This document shows positions 1-10,156 of a stretch of DNA of 64,000 nt, one piece after another. Under the pieces are notes generated by a model. It saw only the letters and a list, made by a program, of their open reading frames with translations. It ran no database searches and was not told the DNA's origin. Source of the stretch: Hordeum vulgare subsp. vulgare (Eukaryota > Streptophyta > Magnoliopsida > Poales > Poaceae); contig NC_058523.1 in the NCBI RefSeq assembly GCF_904849725.1, positions 208,161,689 to 208,225,688 on the forward strand. The letters are read 5' to 3'. Made by a program: the position numbers and the translations under genes. Position 1 is the first letter of the stretch. Each line of letters starts with the position of its first letter.

Positions 1-2017
1 TGCGATCGCGCATGCTGCTCGTGCTGCCCCTATGGCCACCTCCCTGCCTTGGCATGAGGTGCGTCCGAGATACTGTTGGAGGAATCCTTCCTTGACGTTT
101 CGGGAGGATCCGCGCAGGCGCTCCACTGCCGCTGCTCAACGGCAATCTTCAGCCTTCAAGGCTCGATTTGATGGTAAATGTTTCCGTTGCCTCTCTGAGC
201 GCCACCTTCTTAAGATCTGCACTGGGAGAGTTCGTTGCATCCAGTGCTAGGAGCCTGGCCACATCGCCCGCTTTTGCCACTTGCGCTCTAGGACTACGCC
301 CACTACTCCACCTCCACCGCTGCCCCCCTCGCCCCGCTCAACCACCGCCGCCTTCTGGGGCTGTCAACTGCTGGCCTCCTCTTCGCCCTGCCACTTCTGT
401 TGACACGTCGACCGCTCGCGTGACCCCTCTGCGGAACATGGAGTATGTCCCCAGAGCCACCTCACGCCATCCAGAGCGCTCCTCCTGTGTCATTGTTAGC
501 ACCCCGGAGATGGAGAGCGACGCCACCCATCTGAGGCGCACTGCCTTGATGGCGGTTGCACGTGACAGGCGCATCGACATCAACTCTGTGCTTGTTGCCA
601 AGGCGGTGGAACAGGAATGCGGCCTGGCCATCGACGTCTTCTAGGTTTCCCCAGCCTTCCCGGAGGACTTCCTCATCCGCTTCAACGACCCATTTCAGCG
701 TGACACCGCCCTTGAGCGTGGCTTTCTGCCCATCCGCGGCATCACCTTTGACCTTCGCCCGTGGGAGACGGCCACGGAGGGCCGCATTCGAGACTGGTGG
801 TTCTACTGTCGCCTCGCCATTGTGGGGCTGAATTACCACACCTGACGGCTCGATGTGGTACGTAAGCTGTTGCGGGAGTCCTGCCAGATGGATCGCTAGG
901 AGCGGCAGACTTAGCTTCTTCACAACGCGGCTCTCATGTACGTTTGGGTCTGGACCTTGAACCCTGACGGCATCCCCAAGTCTGTAGACATCACCGTCTT
1001 GGAGAGGTCCGGCGACGGCCGCATGCGTCACCAGCCGCCGGAGGTCTTCCCAGCGAAGGAGGGGCGACGGGGGCGGAAGGCAGGGCCCTCGTTCATCTGC
1101 TGCTCACCAAAGATTACACGCCTCCGTATCCCGATTTGCCACCTCCTGTCGAGTGGCCTCGCATCTTCCATTACGAGGTCGACCTCAGCTACATGGATGG
1201 CTGCCCAGCCGCGCCAGCACGCTCCTCATGCGGCTCGGCCCGCCACATTCTCTATCGAGATGATGATGCCGACGATGAAGGTCATGAAAGGCAGCAGCGC
1301 CGCCGTCGGGGCTCTCAACGTCGGCCGCTCTCGCAGAACATGTTGTCCCAGACGTAGTGCAGAGACACAACAAGGTTTGACCTGGCGCACCGTCGTGATC
1401 AATGCCGAGATGATGGGCACAGGCATGGTGCCCGAGGGAACCGACGCCGTGCCCCTAGTCGGTCCCCTTCGGACGAGTGTCGCTGGCATGTTTCGCCTAG
1501 CCCGCCACCTAGCAGGCGTCAAGTCGACTCCGAGATCTCCTTCACGGCCGTCCTAGCTGGATCCCCACGTCGACGCGGAGCCCATTCCGTGGCTGCCGAC
1601 AGACCTGGGGATCATTTGCCCCCTACGGCTGATTCCCCCGTGGACTCGCCGCGTCGGACCGAAGCTGCCGCAGGATCGGTGGCCGAACTTGTTGCCGCCG
1701 CCTTGGCGGCGTGTGTCGGGCAGTGTCCCGGTCGTTCCGAGTTGGCAAGTTCGCGCCCACTCGGGGCGTTGGTGTTGCGGCTTGACCGAACGTCAACATC
1801 GTCAACATTTCTCCTCTAGATGAGGCCGTCCAAGCGGCTAGTGCTCGAAGTTGAGGTCTGCATCGCGCCTAGTCAAGTCAGGAATCTCTGCTAGGAGGGA
1901 ATCTCTCGCCAGCCGAGGCTCAACCTGCTAAAGATGACATGACTATGTCGGTGCTTGCGGGATCGCGCGAAGAGGGTCAGGTATGGGGCGCCAGCATGCG
2001 AGAAGTGATTGGGGTTG
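1..2017 (+). pseudogene. LINE ORF1 (zinc-knuckle nucleic-acid-binding protein), 5' fragment, decayed
   Basis: This is the upstream part of a plant L1-type LINE ORF1, which encodes an RNA-binding, gag-like protein. A CX2CX4HX4C zinc knuckle is readable at 179-220. A second knuckle follows at 236-277 but carries an in-frame TAG at 248-250. After a frameshift between about 280 and 470, the segment at 657-845 reads as the conserved FPEDFLIRFNDP...RGFLPIRGITFDLRPW block common in Triticeae LINE ORF1 proteins. A stop at 642-644 and several more between 845 and 935 interrupt the frame. Another shift near 1060-1110 moves the homology to the frame around 1136. The beginning lies outside the window. 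The last five bases (GGTTG, 2013-2017) are the target site of the LARD, and the same ORF resumes at 22025. Function is lost; the family call rests on motif recognition. Confidence 0.75.
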
Positions 2018-2577
2018 TGTGACAACCCGATGCTGACGTTCCAGAAGATTCCCCTTCTATTCCGTTTTCGTCGTTTGTCTATTTTCATTTGTCGCATCAT
2101 CATCGCATCATTCACATCATCTGCATTGCATCGGCATTCCGTTGCCGCCAGTTTTCAAAACTTGCATCCGTTGTTAGTGGCCGGTTATCGTCGTTATTCG
2201 TTCCGAGTCCGACCGCACTCACACGCGCCCGCGACATCGTTCAAATCTTGTTTAAAAAAGTGTGTTAAAAAACTTTCTCTGTTCGGGGTGAAACTTGGCA
2301 TGCGGTCGTAATTATTTATAGCTAGGCCACCTGTCGAATTTCGTCGCGATCGGAGTCCGTCTGGTACCCGAACGGTCGACCGTAGCGGCACCGTATTCGG
2401 TCTACCGTCGGACGTTTATCGGTGTTTTAAAATACGTTGCCGGGTCACCCGTCTTCCCTCTCATCTTAGCCAACGCCACTCTACACAGCTAACCCAAACT
2501 CGCCTCTCCGATCGGACCGCACGATCGCGATCGGAGGGTCGAAAACCCCCCAGATACCCTCTAACCTAGCCCCTTCC

Positions 2578-2585
2578 TATAAATA
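2578..2585 (+). promoter_or_regulatory. TATA box of the LARD 5' LTR
   Basis: TATAAATA sits in CCTATAAATAGAGGC about 560 bp inside the LTR and is identical in the other LTR (17705-17712). A plant TATA box here would put the transcription start near 2610, giving a U3 of about 590 bp and an unusually long R-U5 of about 4.1 kb. The start site is inferred from spacing only. Confidence 0.65.
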
Positions 2586-2599
2586 GAGGCTCTCCCTTC

Positions 2600-3235
2600 C
2601 ATTTTAGGCAAAACCTAGCCCTACCTCGGGATCCGCGCCCCACCTACCCAGCAGCCGCCACCTCCAGTCTCTCTCCTCTCTCCTCCCATGCAGGGCCCGC
2701 GCAGGCCCATCTGGAGCCCCCGGGCCCGAGCCGCCGCCGCCCCATTCTGCCCGCATCGCCCCGCAACCGACCTCGCCACGGACCCGAGGTCCCTCCCCAT
2801 GGATCCTGCCCGAGGTGGCCAGCCCCCGCGGCAAGCCGGAGCCCCTCGCAAGGGAGCACCTGCTTCCCCGCCGGCCGCCGCATCCTGCCCACAGAAGCTC
2901 GCCGGAGGTCGCGCCGTCATCTGCCTCCAGCCACCTCGATCTGTTGTGCCCTTGCCCGTGTACATCAGCCGCCGCCGGGATAGGAGCCGCCGCCGGCCGG
3001 ATCCATCTGCCCCGCGGCCGATCTGCCGCCTTCCATCACCTGCAGTGGCCCCGCCGCCGGTTGCAACCGGCCGGCCTCCCGATCCAGGCGGGATCGTGGA
3101 AGGCTCGAGCCCCGCGTTGACCGCCCGAGCTGCGACGCCGAGCGAGAGCGCTCGCCAACGCCCGCTCCTGGGCCTTCTCCTCCCCTGCTCGGCCCACTAC
3201 TCCAACCGGCCCGAGTGGCTTACCCCGAGGTGAGC
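2600..3235 (+). other. GC-rich gene-like leader ending in a candidate splice donor
   Basis: Directly after the TATA box comes about 630 bp of GC-rich, proline/arginine/alanine-coding sequence, which ends at GAG|GTGAGC (donor at 3230-3235) and then turns abruptly AT-rich. This is the composition of a plant first exon followed by an intron. The open frames are not kept between the two LTRs (181 codons from 2688 here; 110 codons from 17906 and 143 from 17974 in the other), so I do not call a protein. The Tekay LTRs have a comparable block ending in GTAAGT. Confidence 0.4.
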
Positions 3236-6200
3236 TAATCCTCTCCCCTAGCGCGCCTTAGTTATTTTGCGCACCCTGTTGGCCCGATAGTTTAGTTACC
3301 TTTTTTTCGAAATTATTTAAATTTCAGGAATTAGACGTAGATTATTTTGCCCGTAACTATTTAACCGTAAATCGGTTCGCGACGTGTAGCATATGGTTTT
3401 GGTGTAGAATTTCGCGTAGAATTCGTTTTTGCAACTTGCATAATTGTTTGACGTCATTTAGCGTGCCGTATGACTAGAAACGCGTGTAGGGATTTGCCGC
3501 CATATTATTTTCCGTGTTTAGGACGTTATCTCGCATTTACGTGTGGTGAAATTATTGTTGTGCAACCCCACATGTTTTGTATGTTTTCAGGATAGAAAAA
3601 TCCATAGGATTTTTTGGTGCAATTAGTTTTAGCTTTTGAGCAAGTTAGTTCGCGCGATATTTTTCTATGTTGCGCTCTTGTTTATTTCGGAGGATTTATT
3701 CCGTGCTTCGTTTGATTAAGTTGTCAACTAGGAAGTTGTTCTTTGATGTTTAGTCTAGCCCCTGGTAATTTTGGTTGCAATAGAAATGCATGTATAGGTG
3801 TGGTTTGCTTGCTCTCAAGTTGCTAGAAATAGTGCTGATTTGGAGGTGCTGAAATATTTCTAAGTCTGAAATCTGTTATATTTTGTTGCTGTTTTTTTTT
3901 TTGCTTCTAACTTGTGATCTCTAGCTCTTTTGGGGTTGGTGCAATGGAGTTAGTTGTAGACATTGTAATTATCTAGCATGCTGTGAATTTTCATGCCATC
4001 TGGAGTCCTGTAGCTTATGGTTTTGCTGCTGTCAATATGGCTTCAGATCGAAAACTGCACTTTCATGAAGTGTTATTTTCACTAAGTCTGAAATAGTGTG
4101 TGAGATGCCATTTTGTGACTTATTTCCCTAGTGTTCCTTGCTGCCATGCTAGTTGTCGTTAGTTGTTTGTTGTAGTGCTTCTTGCCCTCTTTCGTGTCAT
4201 GCCTTGGTTGATTATATTGGAGTTGAGTAGCTCGTAGTTGTGGGGTGTAGTAAATGCTATGTGGCTGATTTTGGCAGATTGTAGTGATTTCTTGTTTTGC
4301 TCGTAGCTTTTGATACGTAGCTCCGATTTGATCATGTCCTTCATGAAACTTGCTTAGAATCTCGTGTAGTTTCATTTTCTCTTGCTGGTTGTATGTTTTG
4401 AAGTGCTCGTGACCGTTGTTACACACATATTGCATTCATGCCTTCATATCTTGTGGTGCTTGTATCTTTTGATCCGTAGCTCCGTTGGAGATGATCTCTA
4501 TGTGTAAATTTCTTGTATCGACGCGTAGAATCACGTGAACCTATTTGTTTTGCTGTTTAACAACTAATATAATGTGTAGTTCAGATCTCAACAGAATTGT
4601 TAATTAACATGTGAGGTCGTCTTGGAGATGCTATATGTCATTTCCGACCTCATTTAAAATGCCTAGATAGGTAGATTAATTGCGCTTCAACTCTTGCCAT
4701 GTTTAACCACATTTAATATTGCGTGTATCTAACTGGGATAGAACTAAATAAATTAAACGTGGAGTTTCGTCAATATGCAAAACTCGTTGCATATTGAACT
4801 TCACTTAATGTGTAGTGTTTGAGTGTTGTGAATTGTCATGCCGTGTCATGCATGTGTTCAGTTGCTCATGCATCATATGTGTTGTGCATCGCGTGGTGAA
4901 TTCCGTGTGTTGATTTGTGTTTCCGGTTTGCTTCGTCTCGATAGAGTTCTGCAGCGTGCCAGATTGTGAGGACCCGTTCGACTACGTCGGTTCGTCTGCT
5001 TCACGGAGGCATTCTTCTTCCAAGCGGGATCTCAGGCAAGATGACCATTTCCCTAGATACCATTACTGTCATTGCCATGCTAGTATTACCGTTTCTACCG
5101 TTTATGTCTCGTTGCCTACCACATGTTAAATATCAACCTCTCAACAATGCCATGATAACCTTCAACCTGTTCGACCTAGCAAACCACTGATTGGCTATGT
5201 TACTGCTTGCTTAACCATGTTGTTAGCGTTGCTAGTTGCAGGTGTAGTTGCTTCCATGTGAAAACATGGGTTCCTTGTCATGTCACCTTATTAATGCTAT
5301 TTAATTTAATGCACCTATATACTTGGTAAAAGGTGGAAGGCTCGGCCTTTCTAGCCTTGTGTTTTGTTCCACCTTTGCCCCCTTAGTTTCGGCTACCGGT
5401 GTTATGTTCCATATTTGAGCGCTCCTAACACAGTCGGGGTTGTTATGGGGACCCCCTTGATAATTCGTTTTAGATTAAAGCTGGTCTCGCAAGGCCCAAC
5501 ATTGGTACTATTTGCCCATAATAATAAATATGTTAAATTGAAATGCATAGGGAGTTAGCGCTACCCGAGGAGTAATTCTACATAATACATGCAGGGCCAG
5601 TGCTGATGGTGCTGGTCCAAAACAGAGCACCGTGCGGGGCCATCCCGGGGCAACTCGGGAGATTTCTATCAGGCCACCGTACGCTTCGCTTATCCGTCGT
5701 GTCCTGAGAACGAGATACGCGGCTCCTATCGGGATCGTCGACACGTCGGGTGGCCTTGCTGGATTAGTTTTACCTTTGACGAGATATCTTGTGCATCGGG
5801 ATTCCGGTGATGCTTTGAGTAATCTCAGAGTTGAGGTTTTCCACTAAGGAGTCCGACGAGATCGCGAGCTTCGTGATCGAGGTTTTTTATGCGGCTTGTT
5901 GTAATTTGTGATGGACTAGTTGGAGCACCCCTACAGGGTTAAATCTTTCGGAAAGCCGTGCCCGCGGTTATGTGGCAACGTGGAAACTTTGTTTAACACT
6001 GGTTCTAGATAACTTGATGTAACTTAATTAAAACTTTCCAACCGTGTGCGTAACCGTGACTGTCTCTTTCGTGAGTTCCTTCTGCGATCGAGGACACGGT
6101 GGGGTTATGTCTGACGTAGGTAGGTGTTCAGGATCATTCTTTTGATCAACAGTAGTTCACGTCCGTTATGTGTAGATCTTCCCCCTCTTATTTCTTGTAC

Positions 6201-6585
6201 TTGTAAGATTAGCCACCAAATATGTGCTTAGCCACTGCTGCAACCTCACCACTTAACCATACCTCACCCATTAAGCTTTGCTAGTCTTGATACCTTTGGG
6301 AATGAGATTGCTGAGTCCCCTATGGCTCACAGATTACTACAACACCAGTTGCTGGTACAGGTAAAGGTTACTTGACGCGAGCGCGTTGATTGTTCATTTG
6401 GAGTTTCTTCTTCTTCTTCTTCATCAATCTAGGATGGGTTCTAGGCCGGCAGCCTGGGATAGCAAGGATGGACGTCGTTCTTCTTTTCTTGTTTGTTTTT
6501 GTTCGTAGACGGACCCTGCTCTTATTCATGATGATTATGTATTGTACTGTTGTGACTCTGATGTAACTTGTGGCGAGTGTAAGCC

Positions 6586-6588
<3 letters not shown>

Positions 6589-6633
<45 letters not shown>
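6589..6633. repeat. (TA)n microsatellite, about 22 units
   Basis: An uninterrupted TA run lies near the end of the 5' LTR. The same place in the 3' LTR (about 21887-21904) has only a short, interrupted TA run, so the expansion happened after insertion. Confidence 0.95.
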
Positions 6634-6635
<2 letters not shown>

Positions 6636-6756
6636 TCTTTTCAGTACATGTACTTGTAACGATATCCATTCTTGTGACACGACGAGATGCGCTTCTATTT
6701 TTGACGAGGCCTTCGTGCCAAATTGAGGATAGGGTCATATCTTGGGCGTGACAAGT

Positions 6757-6768
6757 TGGTATAAGAGC
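6757..6768 (+). other. Primer-binding site of the LARD (initiator tRNA-Met type)
   Basis: TGGTATAAGAGC starts three bases after the LTR end. It differs by one base from TGGTATCAGAGC, the complement of the plant tRNA-iMet 3' end, where minus-strand DNA synthesis would be primed. The Tekay complex has a related site with a one-base insertion. Confidence 0.75.
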
Positions 6769-7531
6769 AGTACTGACCTAGGAGCCCCCTTGATTGATCG
6801 AACTTGGCTGAGTCGAGTCTAGTGAAAAACTACTTTGAGTCTAGTTATATATCGGAGAGTAGGATTATTTTTTCTCCTCTTCTATGGTCTGGTGAGGAAT
6901 CTTAACGTAATATTTTAATTCTACTCCTCTTCTCACTCAGTTTTTTTAGGATCACGCGGATATTTTTGGAATCTATATAATGCCGATGTGAAAGAGTTCT
7001 GTCTTGGTGCCTCCTGTCTGACTTGATTTTCTTCCGGGGAGTTGAGATCCAGGGGATTCTTGAGCACATCGTTATCATTCAGATTTCTTAGTATCTCAGA
7101 CCGAAGGATGTTCGTAATTGCTTCAAGACAAGTAGTGGCGAGATAACCCTGATGTCCCCAGTACTGGTGCAGATTGTTTGGGAGTACTGCCATACTTTGT
7201 TTCGTTGTGATCACGAGGGTCTATAGTAGATGAGGGTCCGAGATTCTGGTCGTGTGTTGACGGACGTGATACAGGTGACGGGTTAGTATAGGAGTTGTGT
7301 GTTCTTACTCCTTGTATCCGTGTATCAGATTGCATGACCAGATATTTCGGGAATTCTTAGGTGGGAATTCAAGTAGTTGCTTATAGGACAATCTTCCAAC
7401 AAATACATGATGTTAGGTTGGGGTTCGACATCTAGTGGATTCGTTTGTTGACAGTCGACTTACAGCGGTACACGTTGTGTCTTAAAGAGTCCTCGTAGCT
7501 TGCTACGACTCGGGGACGCTTCGTATGTCGG
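6769..7531 (+). other. LARD untranslated leader, homologous to the Tekay leader
   Basis: There is no sense-strand ORF here. From the primer site to about 7440 the sequence aligns with the reverse complement of about 38880-39498 (and 49450-50073), the leader between primer site and gag of the Tekay-like copies. In the 210 bp I compared closely it shows roughly 90% identity and no indels. This region normally holds packaging and dimerisation signals. Beyond about 7440 the similarity fades, and the Athila-like element interrupts at 7537. Confidence 0.7.
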
Positions 7532-7536
7532 GTGCT

Positions 7537-9192
7537 TGATACGTCTCCAACGTATCTATAATTTTTGATGGTTCCATTCTATTATCTTGTCAACTTTGGA
7601 TGTTTTATATGCATGAATATGCTATTTTATATCTTTTTTGGGACTAACCTATTAACTCAGTGCCAAGTGCCAGTTTCTGTTTTTTCTGTGTTTTTGGCCC
7701 ATTTTCAGACGGAGTCCAAATGGAATGAAACTTTCCGATGATTTTCTTGGGACCAAAAGAGACCCCCGAAGCATTGGGAGAAAGCCAGATGGGCCACGAG
7801 GGAGTCACAAGCCCTCACGCCGCCGCCACCCCCCTGTAGTGGCGCGCAGGCTTGTGACCTCCTCGTGGGCCCAACTGACGCAATTCCACCACCATAAATT
7901 CCTATAAATTCAGAAACCCCCAGAAAGAAACCTAGATCGGGAGTTCCGCCGCCGCAAGCCTCTGTAGCCACCAAAAACCAATCTAGAACCCGTTATGGCA
8001 CCCTGCCGGAGGGGGAATCCATCTCCGGTGGCCATCTTCATCATCCCGGCGATCTCAATGACGAGGAGGGAGTAGTTCTCCCTCGGGGGTGAGGGTATGT
8101 ACCAGTAGCTATGTGTTGGATCTCTCTCTCTCTCGTGTTCTTGAGATGTCTTGATCTCGATGTACCATGGGCTTTGCTACTATAGTTGGATCTTATGATG
8201 TTCTTCCCCCTCTCCCTCTTGTAATGAATTGAGTTTCCCCTTTGGAGTTATCTTATCGGATTGAGTCTTTGAGAACACTTGATGTATGTCTTGCACGGGT
8301 CTATCTGCTGTGATCAACTTGCGGGTTTGTGACAATTGGGAACCTATGCATATGGGTTGGCACACGTGGATTCATGTGAGTACTTGATGTATGTTTTGGT
8401 GATCAACTTGCGGGTTCGTGACATTGGGAACCTATGCACATGGGTTGGCACACGTTTTGACTCTCTGGTAGAAACTTTGGGGCACTCTTTGAAGTTCTAT
8501 GTGTTGGTTGAATAGATGATTGTGAGATTATGTGATGCATATCGTATAATCATGCCCCACGGATACTTGAGGTGAAAATAGAGTATCTAGGTGACATTAG
8601 GGTCTTGGTTGATATGTATCTTTAGGTGTTATTCTAGTACGAACTCTTGAATAGATCGATTAGAAAGAATAACTTTGTGGTGGTTTCGTACCCGACAATA
8701 ATCTCTTCGTTTGTTCCCCGCTATTAGTGACTTTGGAGTGATTCTTTGTTGCATGTTGAGGGCTAGTTATATGATCCAATTATGTTATCATTGTTGAGAG
8801 AACTTCACTAGTGAAAGTATGAACCCTAGGCCTTGTTTCCATGCATTGCAATACCGTTCGTGCTCACTTTTACCATTTGTTACCTTGCTGTTTTTGTAAT
8901 TTCAGATTACAAAAACCTATATCTACCATCCATATTGCACTTGTTTCACCTTCTCTTCGCCGAACTAGTGCACCTATACAACTTACCATTGTATTGGGTG
9001 TGTTGGGGACACAAGTGACTCTTTGCTATTTGGTTGCAGGGTTGCTTGAGAGAGACCATCTTCATCCTACGCCTCCTGCGGATTGATAAACCTTAGGTCA
9101 CCCACTTGAGGGAAAATTGCTACTGTCCTACAAACCTCTGCACTTGGAGGCCCAACAACGTGTACAAGGAGAAGGTTGCGTAGTAGACATCA
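7537..9192 (+). repeat. 5' LTR of the nested Athila-like element
   Basis: It starts TGATACGTCTCCAACGTATC and ends GTAGTAGACATCA. Its first 150 bp are shared with the LTR of the minus-strand Athila-like element (57008 downward), but the rest, including the end, is different. A possible TATA box, TATAAAT, is at 7903-7909 (13209-13215 in the partner). Confidence 0.92.
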
Positions 9193-9202
9193 AGCTCTTT
9201 TC

Positions 9203-9282
9203 TGGCGCTGTTGCCGGGGAGGCTAGGTAAGCGGCACTAACATCCCGTCAACGAAGCTCTTTTCTCGCACCGTTGCCGGGGA
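9203..9282 (+). other. Duplicated primer-binding site (tRNA-Asp type)
   Basis: TGGCGCTGTTGCCGGGGA (9203-9220) is one mismatch from the complement of the plant tRNA-Asp 3' end (TGGCGCCGTTGCCGGGGA). A second version at 9265-9282, offset by 62 bp, shares the preceding AAGCTCTTTTCT and the following GG and matches in GTTGCCGGGGA but is altered upstream. This is therefore a local duplication of the primer-site region with one decayed unit. Confidence 0.75.
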
Positions 9283-9364
9283 GGTTAGCGCTTGAAGGTA
9301 TATCTTTAGATCTTCCAATCAAATCTTTTTGTTTCTTATTCTTTCTCTAGAAAACTACAAAAAA

Positions 9365-10156
9365 ATGGAATTGAGGATGCCTCATATGCTCCATCTTTTC
9401 AATGTCTTTCGTGAGCATGATGGGAAGGAAAATTGTGCTCAAGTGCTGAAAGAAGAATTACATAGAATGCTTGGCATAGAATATGTGAATGATGAGCATG
9501 ATTGCAATGTTCTTAGCATGAGTTCTTTGAATACCCATGATGCTAATGATATGCAAAGCCACAAGCTTGGGGATGCTATATTTGATAATGATGATCTTTT
9601 TAGTTGTTCCACTTTGAATGATCAAAATCATTTTGATGAAAGCATGCCCCCTATCTATGATGATTATTGTGAGGATACTTATGCTTTAAAGAAGAGGGAT
9701 GATAAAACTTGTCATACTCTCGAGAAACCCTTTGCTAAACCTTGCTTTTTCATTGTGGACACAATTTGTAGAGCTCAAGTCTTTTACGATACTCCCACTA
9801 CTACTCTTGAGAATAGATTTCCTTATGTGGAGAGTAGTAAAATTTCTATGCTTGTAGATCATGAAAAGAATGCTTTATGTGCTGGTTATATTGTTGAATT
9901 CATTCATGATGCTACTGAAAATTACTATGAGAGAGGATCATATGCTTCTACTTATTGCAATAGTATCAAGCTTCCTCTCCATGTGTTGAAATTTTTGAAG
10001 CTATGCTTGTTTTGCCTTCCTATGCTAGTTGATTCTTGCTCCAATAAATTTTTTGATCACAAAATCCCTATGCATAGGAAGTGGGTTAGACTTAAATGTG
10101 CTAGCCATTTTCTCCATGATGCTCTTGTTGTGTTTCAATCCTTACCTTTTATGTGA
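9365..10156 (+). CDS. Uncharacterised ORF of a non-autonomous Athila-like element (263 aa)
   Basis: This is the only long open frame in the element. I prefer the ATG at 9365 (MELRMPHM...), which follows an A-rich stretch; the frame is open upstream to 9329. The product is acidic in its first half (many D, E, N), has a conserved-looking MHRKWVRLKC stretch near the C terminus and a hydrophobic run (LKFLKLCLFCLPMLV) near residues 200-215 that could be a membrane segment. I see no zinc knuckle, protease or RT motif. It sits where gag would be, 80 bp after the primer-site duplication, and has no similarity that I can see to the Gag of the minus-strand relative, although both elements share the tail that follows. 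An intact frame in an otherwise decayed nest suggests recent use or chance. Function unknown. Confidence 0.55.
   Translation: MELRMPHMLHLFNVFREHDGKENCAQVLKEELHRMLGIEYVNDEHDCNVLSMSSLNTHDANDMQSHKLGDAIFDNDDLFSCSTLNDQNHFDESMPPIYDDYCEDTYALKKRDDKTCHTLEKPFAKPCFFIVDTICRAQVFYDTPTTTLENRFPYVESSKISMLVDHEKNALCAGYIVEFIHDATENYYERGSYASTYCNSIKLPLHVLKFLKLCLFCLPMLVDSCSNKFFDHKIPMHRKWVRLKCASHFLHDALVVFQSLPFM

Larger units (their letters stand above)
2018..6753 (+). repeat. 5' LTR of the LARD (4,736 bp)
   Basis: It begins TGTGACAACC and ends GGGCGTGACA. It aligns end to end with 17154-22024. Relative to the 3' LTR it lacks about 135 bp at position 3482; the missing part lies between two ACGYGTG words, so a microhomology deletion is likely. 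It also carries a much longer TA run (6589-6633). Layout: a short U3 with a TATA box at 2578, a GC-rich block at about 2600-3235, then AT-rich sequence. The 3' part (about 5600-6320) is related to the LTR of the minus-strand Tekay complex. Confidence 0.93.

Noticed and set aside
2688..3233. 181-codon GC-rich ORF in the LARD LTR
   Set aside because: The same region in the other LTR is open in different frames with different lengths, and the product is a low-complexity Pro/Arg/Ala sequence. It is an effect of GC content.
6535..6751. Ile/Tyr-repeat ORFs on both strands
   Set aside because: Translation of the TA microsatellite only.
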